Shown here: piece by piece, positions 43,690 through 53,644 of the stretch
Layout: every line of letters begins with the position of its first letter
Numbering within the stretch: the stretch's first letter is position 1
Assembly: GCA_963576565.1 (NCBI GenBank)
Contig: OY755046.1
Location: 49,842,786-49,906,785, forward strand
Origin: Aspidapion aeneum
Taxonomy: Eukaryota > Arthropoda > Insecta > Coleoptera > Brentidae
DNA length: 64,000 nt
Direction of reading: 5' to 3'
Notes under the pieces: generated by a model
What the model was told of the DNA's origin: nothing
What the model saw: only the letters and a program-made list of their open reading frames with translations
Databases searched by the model: none
Made by a program: the position numbers and the translations under genes

Positions 43690-44987
43690 TCGCTCTAAAC
43701 AAATGATGCATATAACTTAATGCTGTTGAGGAAGAAAAAATGTTAAGTCATTGTGACATCACAAAATTGATTGAAATTTGATCTATGTACTTTCAAAAAC
43801 TTTTAAATAAGTAAACGTGGATGTATCAGATATTAGGGACAACACAAAACCAAACCAAGTCAGTCAGTAATAGTGCCAGGCAGCATCTTCAGAGTTTTAC
43901 ATTATAAGATGATGTCGGATTCTTTTATACAAAAAATAAAGAAATCACTTATTTTTAAAATCGACTTTGTTATCCTAATTTCGAAAGATCAGCTGTTAGT
44001 AGTACAGATAATTACTTTTTGGCTCTAAGAGCTACCCAAACTACATCTACACAAATATAATATAATATTATTATATTATATTATTTATATTATTAATGTA
44101 ACGTAGCTAGAAGTTTGGCAAAAATAGGCCTTTAACAGAAATAAAAAACCTAATGGTTGTATTTTGGTCAAATCTATACTATAGTCCTGAACACTAACTA
44201 AAAGTAAAACAATTTCATAAATACACAAACACGAGCGTTATAATCAGTAAATATACTCCTAATAATGCATACCGTGTTTATGAATAATGTGGTTTAGTAC
44301 CCTTGTAATAATTCGTCGATACTCGGCTTCATTCGAAATTAGTCGATAACCTTCAGCTTAAATGATTCGGCAATACTCGGCTTCATTCGAATTAGTCGAT
44401 AAACAGGCTTAAATGTCGAGAATATTCGCTAGAAGCCAAATGAAGTATAGTAAAATCCGAACTTTGATAACATGGACTGTGCCTTTTTCTCTTTAACAGA
44501 ATGAGAGTCTCTAAATTCATGTCGTTTTTTTCATCGACAGATATGACAAAGGCTGATGAGTAATCGAAAAATGAAAAGATACCTAATAAAATCAAACCCT
44601 AACCTAACCTTTGTTCTCAGTTTCTGAACCAAAATCAATTCTAATTCCTTATCTTAGAAGCTGGAATAACAATCATTACGGAGATTTAGGGCTAGTTAAT
44701 TAACTATTCCTAACATTCTAATTATTTGCTTTTATTCTTTAAATATCTAACAGTACACCATGTGTACTGCGTAGAAAAATATACAGTTGATTCGAATGAC
44801 AAATGAAATTCATCAGGAATTTCTCACCGGCTGCCCGAGAGTCGGTGAGGTTTGGTGGCATTGAGTGGTGCATTAGTAGAATCCATCGGAATAACCGAAA
44901 CCTGGTGGATTTCACCAATATTCCACCGATGCATTTAGGAACTCGATTGTTCTCATCGGTGAATTTCAAGACTCCCTCAAACTGATA
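43690..44987. other. No gene seen; local direct repeat 44313-44420
   Basis: ATACTCGGCTTCATTCGAA-TTAGTCGATAA occurs twice about 55 bases apart (44313-44420). An ATATTATTATAT low-complexity run lies at 44055-44095. Frames at 44739-44985 on opposite strands are unrecognised. Otherwise unremarkable. Confidence 0.45.
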
Positions 44988-45525
44988 GCGATTTCGGCTT
45001 CACTGCTCTGAAATCACTCGCGGGTAGAGCGATAACGTCACGAATCTCTCTCCGAGCACCCCGGGATTGATCTAAGATCGAGCGGGGTTGCTCGCCTTCG
45101 GAGCAAGGGCGAACATGATTTTTCAAACACTTGATCAAAATTTCGTGGGTTTTGTAACCTAAACAAATAAAAAATATTCTTGGTTTATAATTTTTTTATT
45201 TAAATTTTTTTGTTGCATTGTAGTATATGTATGTAAATTTTCTAAATGCAAAACACGGAAAACTCCTATAAAACACACATATACTAAAGGTAGAAACAAA
45301 TTTATCATATCTAAAAAGTGAGGTTATGTTTTTGTTTTGATCTGAAACGTTGCTCCGTCAAAAGATATGGAGCAATTCAGAGCACCCGCTCGGAGATTTG
45401 CGGGCAATAGTCGAGCACGCAAATCTTTTTTAGTCCAGTGCTCTTTTTTAAGTTAAACGTGTGCATCCGTTTCAGAGCAATTTTCGAGCACTCCAGGGCA
45501 GTTTTCGAGCAAAAGCCGAAATCGC
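44988..45525. mobile_element. ~540-bp TIR element with TA target site
   Basis: GCGATTTCGGCTT at the left end is mirrored exactly by AAGCCGAAATCGC at the right end, with TA on both sides (44986-44987, 45526-45527). Subterminal TGCTCTGAAA and related GCTCGAAAA motifs repeat at both ends. Non-coding; the 66-codon minus frame at its right end is just the terminal repeat translated. Confidence 0.7.
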
Positions 45526-45527
45526 TA

Positions 45528-46173
45528 TGAAATTTGAAAATGTTTTTTTTTAGGCTTCTTACAATTTTTACACCCAACGCTCAATGTCTGATGTCGGGGA
45601 GGCTAGAAGAAATCCCTGTACAGCAACAATGTTTCATTTAAACTCACCCGGGTTATACCGTTCTTTGTCTTTTCTACATCCAGCCAGATTGGCTTCGACA
45701 AAGTCCGATATATCAAATCAACTTCTACGGTCTCATGCAATATATATATTTAAGCCTTTATACAAAAATAACATCTGTCCTTGTTTAGTTTGTGGTATTA
45801 AAAAAGGATATGTAATGTAGGGGTGAGTTGGGGGCGAATAAATTGACGTGGTCGCAATCGATTTCCTGCTGGCAACAGGATGGATTCCACGTTTGTATGT
45901 CACCAACTCTTTTTGAAGTTTGAAGTTCTTGGAATACAACTGATTTCCTTTTATTTTGCAAAAATTTTTATTTAATTTAATTTCTAACTTATTATAAAAA
46001 AGATAATTTATATACAACAACACAACTGTGTGAACTTAAATATAATTTTAAATCTTGGCTACGCCTACACCTACAACCATATTTCAAGGGTGCCACTTTC
46101 CAATGTTTTCTCCTAATTTTTGTAAAAATCTTTACTTAGATAATAGCTAATAAAATATTGTTCGTGTGTTTTA
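45528..46173. other. No gene seen
   Basis: Unrecognised frames of 78-96 codons on both strands in AT-rich DNA. GTAGGGGTGAGTTGGGG at 45819 weakly resembles the pogo-like end at 47260 but has no partner. Confidence 0.4.
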
Positions 46174-46175
46174 TA

Positions 46176-47231
46176 CGAGGGTTGGCTTTTAAGTTTTGCA
46201 TATACAGCTGGAAAAAAACAGTGGATAACTTTTGAAGACTATTGTTTCTCGAAGTATTCTCCACAAAAATTAGTGCCCTTTTACATGTGCTCAAACCAGT
46301 TGTCAAAGCTGTAATTCCACTCGTTTGTTGGTACTGTCAAAATTGCATTCTTGAGGGCGTCGACTGCTGACTGACGATGGTCCAACAATTCGACGTTTCA
46401 TTCTGGTAAAAATTCAGTGGTTTTTTGTGCTGCGTGTGAACTTGCATTGTCTTGTTGGAGGATGATTCGTCGTTCGGGGTTCGTTTTTCGAAGCTCAGCG
46501 ATGACTTTTGGCAAACAAATGATGATGTACCAATCAGCAGTAACAGTCCATTGATCTTCCAGAGGAATTGCTGCTACATGACCACCTTTTAAAAAAAATG
46601 TCGCGACCATCTTTTTGGATACACTTCGAGAACGGATAACTTTTGTTTTCTTTACCTTGCAACACCCAAACAGACAACTGACGTTTATTTTCGAGTTCAT
46701 ATGAGTAACTCCGCGATTTATCAACACTGACAATGCTGTACATGTTTTTTGAGTTTTCTGCCTCAAAGCGGTCTGGCGTTTTCCAACACCAATTGACCCT
46801 AGCTTCTTTCTGTTATTGGGTTAACAGAAGCCGTATCCAGCGGGAAACCAACTTTCTTACCTCTAATTCTTAATGGAAATTTTTTTGAATTGAGGTCTTT
46901 AAAATTAATCATGAATCCGTGATGAGCATGCACACCGAATCGATTTTTTCCTGGGTGACAGCCGTTTTTGGTGCATCTGGTCTTGGATCGTTGCTAAGGC
47001 TAATCCGTCCACGCTTGAATTCTTCATATCAACGAGAAACTGTTCGAAAATGTTTTCGGTCTAATTGCATTTTTCGACTGATTTATATTAACTTAAAAAT
47101 CCCCTGTGGCTATTAAAATATATGTATCGTATATGTATGTTAGATAAAGATTGTGGTTAAATTTTAGTAACGACATTCGGTCAGTGTCGCCCTCTATGTT
47201 CCTATATGCAAAATATAAAAGACAGCCCTTG
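46176..47231 (-). mobile_element. Mariner element, near full length, inactive
   Basis: Ends CGAGGGTTGGCTTTTAAG and, inverted, CAAGGGCTGTCTTTTATA form ~28-bp imperfect TIRs with TA on each side (46174-46175 and 47232-47233). The minus strand encodes transposase pieces: a decayed first catalytic motif (VDKSRSYSYE in place of GDE-W), VSKKMVATFF, VTADWYIIICLPKVIAELRK and QQDNASSHAAQKTTEFL, which holds the second catalytic aspartate. The largest single frame is 122 codons (46398-46766). The region after the DNASSH motif, with the third aspartate, ends early, and frame changes occur upstream. Mariner transposase acts in the nucleus on its own TIRs; this copy is dead. Confidence 0.85.
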
Positions 47232-47259
47232 TATTTAATGGGTACTTTCAATACATGTA

Positions 47260-47960
47260 GGGGAGAGTGGGGCAAAATGATCCCCCTAAGACTTTTTGAT
47301 ATTTTGTAACGTCAGATATAATTTTTTTTACTCTTTTTTTTATTAGAGTATTGATTAATCTTTTGCCTACCAAAAACAATGCACGCTATTTTTCCATGAT
47401 CTTTAATAACTTACTTAACTCGTGAACATCAAATAAACTTTACTAAAAGAGATTATATAAACTTTTGCACTAAATTATAAACTAATTCTCTTTTTTATTT
47501 TCCTTAACGGACACTCGGAGCACAAGTCGCAGCTGATTGAAGGTATTCCTCAGAACAGTATAAACACACTGTTTTTCCTTCTCATCTTCTGTCTGAGGAA
47601 CTAGACACAATATCCTTTTTAATTTTTTTCTTTTGCTGACAATTTTTCTTCTCTTCAGGTTTTTTTTTTGTTTTATTCTGCTTTTTTGTCTGGATTAATG
47701 TTTTCTTGTTCATGTCTTCCTCCAGAGAGTTTTTATATGGTGTGCATGTCAGTACAATACTACCAATGGACCTTCTTTTGGTAGTGTTTTACTGCATAAA
47801 ATCTACTCTCTTATACTAAAAATGACAAAAAGAGGCCGCGCAGGGCCTATATTTGTCACATTTAGAGCATAATCTACCGTTGTTATAAAAAGCAGCCTAA
47901 AAATTAACTTAGCGAGGCAAAATGATCCGGGATCATTTTACCCCGCATATGTGGGATCAT
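47260..47960 (-). pseudogene. Pogo/Tigger-like transposase C-terminus remnant
   Basis: Minus-strand translation at about 47820-47600 reads SIVLTCTPYKNSLEE, then a lysine-rich linker and SSSS, a stop, then VCLYCSEEYLQS. In another frame CDLCSECP follows. The order TPxKxxLEE, lysine/serine linker and C-terminal CxYC zinc-finger is typical of insect pogo-like (CENP-B/Jerky-type) transposases. GGGGAGAGTGGGGCAAAATGATCC at 47260-47283 resembles a terminal repeat, and its GCAAAATGATCC core recurs near 47918. The HTH and DDE domains are missing. Confidence 0.5.
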
Positions 47961-48530
47961 TTTTCCTCAAACTGTACTTTTAACACATAACGTAAAATAC
48001 TATTTCAATAAAACGACTTAAATAATGGCATAATCTTGTATTAAATGTTATTTATTATGCAACTGACAATCGTCGGAAAGTCAATCTTCATGGTATTGAA
48101 GAGACTTGAGCCCCTAATCCATTCATTTGCTACTGCAATACAAACAAAACATTTCTGTTCCTTTTCTTTGTATTACATTGTTTTTTCTATAAAAGGGTTC
48201 GATCGAACTTAAGATTCTTTACGCTTGCCTTAACTTAGAAATGATAACGTAATCATTGGCTTTCTCCAGGTCAATATAAGCTATGCGTAAATCTAGCTTT
48301 ACAGTTTTTTTCAATTTATATTGTTTTTTTTTTTAATTTATCCGTAAAATAATACGTAGTTGTAGTAATACTGCCTTAGGTTTCGCAACTTAACCTGGAC
48401 GCGGGCCCTTTTTGCTTGGCTTAGAATCATCCGCTAATCCTTCTATATGGTGCCATCATCCGTTAAATGTCATTCTAATGGAGCTGAAGATATGCGACCG
48501 CTTGTGTCCTCCAGTTTCAATACCTTAATT
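47961..48530. other. No gene seen
   Basis: No recognisable coding or repeat structure, apart from T runs near 48320. Confidence 0.45.
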
Positions 48531-48534
48531 TCAA

Positions 48535-49455
48535 TACTTTTTCTAGAAATAAAATTTTGGACTTCCGTTGTCTTTATTTATTTTAAACGTATAAAGTATC
48601 TCTAACCGTTTTCAAGTGTTACCTAAACAATCTTTTCTACAGGCTACTACTTATACTATTTTTTGTGCAGTCAGGTGTGACGGCCCGTCCCCTTTTTATT
48701 CCTAAGACGCTTGTTTTCCTTAAGGAGTGGTTTCAATATGTTTGGTATGTCCGTGCTTGGTTGACTGAAAACTTCTTTATTCTGCATCATAAACGCAGAT
48801 TTAATAAACTTTCGTTTTCGCCAATGTGACTCCTTATGCAAAACTTTAGCTTTCGACCATTGAATCCTGTGGTCATTTGACCATGCATAATCCCCTAAAC
48901 CGGATTTTTTAATATCCCCTAATTGGGTACTTTTTAAATGTTCATTTACTCTAACCTAAAGAGGGCGTTTCTTTTTACCTACATATGATTTACCACACTC
49001 ACAAGGGATTTGGTAAATAAATTCCTTATTATTTGAGGGATTTTCTGGTTTTGTTTTAGTTACAAAACTTATTGTATTTCCCGACGAAAATACTGTTTTT
49101 ATATTCTAGTGTTTGGCTATTTGTCTTATGTTTTCTGAAATCCCTTGAATGAAATGTTATAAGCACCCAACGGATTATTATTATTTTGAGAATTTGCTAC
49201 ATTTGGATCTTTTTTAATTTTAGAGATCGCCAAGTTTACTAATTGCTCGGAATAATCATTCTGTTGTAAGTCCTTTTTAATGTTGTAGAATTAGGTAGTG
49301 AATTCTTCATTATTACTACAAATATTTACGGCTCGTAAATACAAACTTCTTATAACTCCTTTGCAACAGAATGATTATGCTTAAAATTTAGGTACTGTTC
49401 CGTGTAAGTAGGTTTCCTGTATACAGTGATTTTCATCGGGAAATACAATAAGGAG
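48535..49455 (-). pseudogene. Penelope-like element, RT end and GIY-YIG domain (minus copy)
   Basis: Minus-strand pieces in order: an ETYLHGTVPKF-type RT segment (49430), KGVIRSLYLRAVNICSNNEE (49330), LQQNDYSEQLVNLAISKIKK (49250), then IYQIPCECGKSYVG (49000). The last is the GIY-YIG core, where Y..C and SYVG stand for the GIY and YIG motifs. It is followed by VFSQPSTDIPN-like sequence near the C-terminus. In Penelope elements the endonuclease nicks the target for reverse transcription. Stops and frameshifts are frequent. The 3' end near 48540 shares GACAACGGAAGTCC-AAAATTTT with the plus copy at ~49920. Confidence 0.7.
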
Positions 49456-49945
49456 TTTTATATCTAACACAAAACCAGAAAATCCTTCAAATAATAAGGA
49501 ATGTATTTACAAAATCCCATGTGAGTGTAGTAAATTCTATGTAGGTAAAACGAAACGCCTCCTTCAGGTAAGAGTAAATGAACATCTAAAAAGTACCCAA
49601 TTAAGGGATATTGAAAAATGTTTAGCGGATCATGGTCAAATGACCACAGGATTCAATGGTCGGAAGTTAAAGTTTTGCCTAAGGAGTTTATGATGCAGAA
49701 TAACGAAATTTTCAGTCAACCAAGCACGGACATACCAAACATATTGAAACCACTCCTTAAGGAAAACAAGCGTCTTAGGAATAAAAAGGGGACAGGCCGT
49801 CACACCTGACTGCACACCAAGTAGTAGAAGTAGTAGCCTAGAGACTAGATTGTTTAGTTTGCACTTGAAAACAGTTTGAGATACTTACTAACCGAAACGT
49901 CATGCTTAAAATAAATAAAGACAATGGAAGCCCGAAATTTTCTTT
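49456..49945 (+). pseudogene. Penelope-like GIY-YIG fragment (plus copy, head-to-head)
   Basis: Encodes NKECIYKIPCECSKFYVG and VRVNEHLKSTQLRD, the GIY-YIG core with the conserved arginine and EH residues. After a frameshift near 49620 the frame reads VFSQPSTDIPN-like sequence (here IFSQPSTDIPN), then LLKENKRLRNKKGTGRHT and a stop at 49809. The 3' UTR runs to AAATAAATAAAGACAATGG near 49925. The RT domain is absent because the copy starts at the junction with the minus copy. This head-to-head arrangement is common for Penelope elements. Confidence 0.7.
49864..49901 (+). ncRNA. Possible decayed hammerhead-ribozyme-like motif in PLE 3' UTR
   Basis: The segment ends CTAACCGAAACGTC. Upstream, the minus copy (about 48588-48616, inverted) keeps GAAAACGGTTAGAGATAC. 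Together the two suggest an ancestral stem GGTTAG/CTAACC between a CTGANGA-like box and GAAAC-GTC. Penelope-like elements are known to carry minimal hammerhead ribozymes in this position. Here the CTGANGA box is degenerate (TTGAAAA) and the stem is partly lost in both copies. Activity is unlikely and the assignment is tentative. Confidence 0.25.
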
Positions 49946-50290
49946 TTATGAATCAACCCCTTTTAAGGTCAGGATCTGGATACACCAGTGCCGTTACTTG
50001 TTCTCCATACCCTATACGATTTTTCTCTAGATTAGAGGCGCCAAAAAAATCTCTCGCCACCCGACGCCATAAGATCTAACTACACCACTGATTTAACCCA
50101 AAGGCGGACCAATTCAATATTTTTTAAAGAAATACGATTTACTTTAAAAAATTCAAGATATTTTAGGTCTAAGAAACAGTATTTTTTTAAATTTTCTGTT
50201 AGTGGGCTCTAATTTTTGAGTTATCCCGTAGTTCCACTGTGGAACCACTCGGCCAATAAAATGCCTAGATCAGTTTATATTATAAAAATC
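49946..50290. other. No gene seen
   Basis: No recognisable coding or repeat structure. Confidence 0.45.
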
Positions 50291-50735
50291 CCCTCCCTCT
50301 TATTTGGCTTATGTCCTGTGAATTTTATTCATTTTTAAATGTTGCCATCTAGACCCAAAACCAAGATCGTCAATTTTTGTTCACCAAAATACCTTATAAT
50401 AATAATTCGCGGTATATTTCCCAGTATTTGCCCAAATTCCTAACGTATTTCCTAGTACTTCCTGTATTTCCCCTGGCCTTTCTGTACACCAAAAGGAAAT
50501 ACCGAGCCACCCCTCGCCCAAAACCCAACTTAGGTACCAAATTTCATTAAAATCGGCAAGCCGTTTTTGAGTTATGTGCGTTGGTCATTACAGACATGCA
50601 GACAGACATACATAAAGGCAGACAAACAGACAGAGAGACAGACAGCGCAACAAAAAAGTTTAAAAATCATCTAAAGCGCAAAGATATATAACATTTTTTA
50701 AAATTGAAGAAACTTTTTTTTTCTTGAAAAAAAAT
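50291..50735 (+). mobile_element. Hairpin-ended family, partial copy without ends
   Basis: Shares CCC-TCCCTCTTATTTGG, TTTTTAAATG, the GTTTTTGAGTTATG block, a CAGA-type microsatellite (50597-50645) and GCAACAAAAAAGTTT with the three full copies. About 130-150 bases of unrelated sequence (roughly 50368-50515) interrupt it. Both terminal AGCTCACAC hairpins and the tandem core are missing. More diverged than the others, so probably an older or different subfamily. Confidence 0.7.
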
Positions 50736-51330
50736 ATAAAAACAATCTAGATAAAACGTGTCTCTCAACCAGGAAAATCAAACTATGGCACGATTCCAAC
50801 TGACTATTGCATCAGCGGTCTCCCCCCTATTTGCAGGGATAGGTGGTTTCAGCCGATGCTTACACGTCCGCTGGCAAATTAATTTTTAAATGGTGGTCCC
50901 GCGTTGGGACCATCGGGTCACAAAAGGTTAAAAACTAGTCTAGATGTTGTATAGTCGAAGAAATCAACACAATATACAATAAGCCAACTACGTTTATTTA
51001 TAAATAATAAAACAATAGCTCAGAGCCAGGTAACACACGTGTAGTGTCAGACGCGGCCATATTTTAAACGCTGTAACGTGCTTTTGACCCGCCTACCAAA
51101 ACTAGCCCATAAATTTTCCACTCTATATAAATAAAGATAAAGCCTCCACCGGTCTATCCATAATGCATTAGTTTTCCAGATAAGACGAATATTCTCTGCG
51201 GTGTCGCCGTTGCTATACCTAACAACACAAACGGTCAAATTTGAATCTCTGCTGCACAGCCTGAGGCTAAGAATTAATTATATTTTTACGGATAATTTTT
51301 GTTTGGAACAGAAATAAAGAAAACAACAAT
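50736..51330. other. No assignable gene
   Basis: A GC-richer patch at 50810-50925 includes inverted TGGTCCCGCG/CGTTGGGACCA. The 63-codon minus frame at 51047-51238 is unrecognised. Confidence 0.4.
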
Positions 51331-51515
51331 TTTTTATGGCTAAGCGGGCATAGAAAGATTTTGTTTCTCTTGTATTTTTTCGTGGGCAACTACAAAAATG
51401 TAACACCCATGGGGGTCCAAGATCTTAATGGACACTTATTAAGTGTTCATAGTTAACTGTTTCGTCCTTAAGGGACACTTTAAAACACTGCATGGCCAAT
51501 GTAACACTTTCGTAA
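51331..51515. repeat. Inverted repeat, left member (partner 56899-57075)
   Basis: GGGGGTCCAAGATCTTAATGGACAC, AGTTAACTGTTT and CACTGCATGGCCAATGTAACAC (short pieces) recur in reverse complement at 56899-57075 with about 75-80% identity. Either a dispersed MITE present twice in opposite orientation, or the ends of one 5.7-kb unit. No coding capacity. Confidence 0.65.
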
Positions 51516-51618
51516 AGCTGTAGAGACGGTATATAAATTTTATCTTATGATATTGGTAAAATAAATGAAAAATAATGCCTACGATACAGTATTCTTTCAG
51601 ACATGTGGCCATATCTAC

Positions 51619-52011
51619 AAAATACAAAAGAAACTACCAGAGTAAAAATAAAAGGCAGGCGAAAGAAACGAACAACAGTAAGCATGGTAGTCAATGCATT
51701 TTTGCCGCCTTCACGACGTTTTATGTCAGGTCAGCGGAGTGTTAGCCAAAAATACTACAAACGTAAATCCTTCTATGCCCACTTAGCCACGAAAAAGTTG
51801 TTGTTTTTTTTATTCACGGATACTAAACTTTACGTTTGTAGTATTTTTGGCTCACACTCCACTGATTCGAGACAAAACGTCACAAAGGTGGCAAAAATGC
51901 AATAAGCATTGACGCTACCTGAGGGACCAATTATGGTACGGTCATGGGTACTGTTTTTCGATTTGTCTGCCTACCTTTTGTTTTTACTCTGGTAGTTTCT
52001 TTTGTATTTGG
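51619..52011. mobile_element. ~390-bp foldback MITE
   Basis: The left arm AAATACAAAAGAAACTACCAG, then GCATTTTTGCC-CCTT, GACGTTTTATGTC and AGCCAAAAATACTACAAACG, is mirrored at the right end with modest divergence. Arms are about 150-190 bases around a ~60-base centre containing AGCCACGAAAAAG. The 100-codon frame 51603-51905 is derived from the arms and is not a gene. Confidence 0.8.
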
Positions 52012-53644
52012 TATATAAATGTATACTTGTGAGTTTTTTGAAAGTACCTATAAAAAATTATAAGACAATAAAAAAGTATAAAACTTTAAAACCATTTTTC
52101 TCAAAACGTTGAATTTCTTCATGAGGTTTTCTTCTTAGAGGTGGGAGAACAGCCAAATCAAATTTGGTTTAATATATTATATGTATTGTTTTAAATATTT
52201 ATGGAGAGACCTAAAGTATACATGAGATTTTAAACATAAAAAATAAAATATTTTCGCAAAATAAACCATTAGGAATCAATCCAACTGTGTTAAAGGTATT
52301 TCATATTCACCTTTTAATTATTTAATCATAACCCAATACAGAACAGGCCTTAAATTATTTAAAGGAAATATACACCAAAACGATGATATATTACCAAACG
52401 TAAGAGCAATTTTTTTTTTATTAGGGTGATGGTTATGATAAATATTTTTCAATTTATCATTTAAAGATTTACTCCAAAATGAGATCACGCATCTTAAATG
52501 GCACGAAGCACATTTTGAGAACTTATAGGTTGGTCTACCCTATTTTTCTGCAAATACACGTTTCTTTTTCATTTTTAAAACATCTTTATAAATTTTTACT
52601 TTATTTTACGCATTTATTTTTAGTTTAGTAATTATATGAAATTGGGTAACCCTGTGCAATTCTATGGATCACACTCCAACTCGACGCGACGCGATGAATG
52701 TTGGTCATTTCAGCGTTATTAGGATGGGAAAAATCAAAGAAATTTTGTACCCGGCACAAGCAATCAATTAGTCGTATTACTCGCATTGTTTTTGTGGGTG
52801 GAGCATGGATGTTTTAATTGGCTCCGTTTACAATACCTTTCTATTATATCAGCAGAATTTTTTGATCAATTTTTAGTCATTTCATGGCAAAATTAGGGTA
52901 GTTTCTTTTAAAAAAATTGAATTAGAAACCGCAAACATAGTAATAGTAGGTATGGTTTTCAATGAATTTTGGGTAAACGTTTGGGCGCAACACCCCGAAT
53001 ATTTTTTTACTGACTCAAAATTCTGGCACTACCATGTTGTATTGACACGAATCGCCGCTAAATTTATACAGTGGCGTATCGTGGCAAAGTCTATTTACAC
53101 TTTTGACCACACGTTGTCAGTTTTATCTGTGTAAAATAACTAGAAAATCGAAACAATGCGTCCAGTGTATAAAACCCAAAATACGCTTGTTTTAATTATA
53201 CACTTGCCTTGAAAATTGTCTTGTATAAAAACATTTTAAAGTTTTGCATGCCTGTGTAACTGTTAAATCGAGAGAACGCCTTCACAAAGACTTAATTTGG
53301 ATTTTTCATCTAACGAAAGCCTTGTAAAATTATTATTAAAATATTTCACACTACTGTTCGCCATATTTCTAAAAGTGTGTATTTCAAACACCAGCTAAAG
53401 ATAAAGAAACAGAAAACAAAGGAACGCAAAAGGTATAGTATAAATTCGGTCGGTAATCTGTGGCCAAGGCTAAAACTTTGTTTGCCCTGCATGTAATCCA
53501 TATAATAAAGCAGCCGAGCGTACGCGAAGCTGCCCGATCTGACACGGAAATATGCATATTATGGGCAAATAAAGCTTTAGCCGTTGGAAGCGAGCGTCGA
53601 TAGCCGTCGACTTAAGTCATCTTATGAAAATTAATTAAATGCCA
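52012..53644. other. No gene seen
   Basis: AT-rich. A 60-codon frame at 52952-53134 is unrecognised. 53440-53620 is somewhat GC-richer but shows no motif I can name. Confidence 0.45.
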
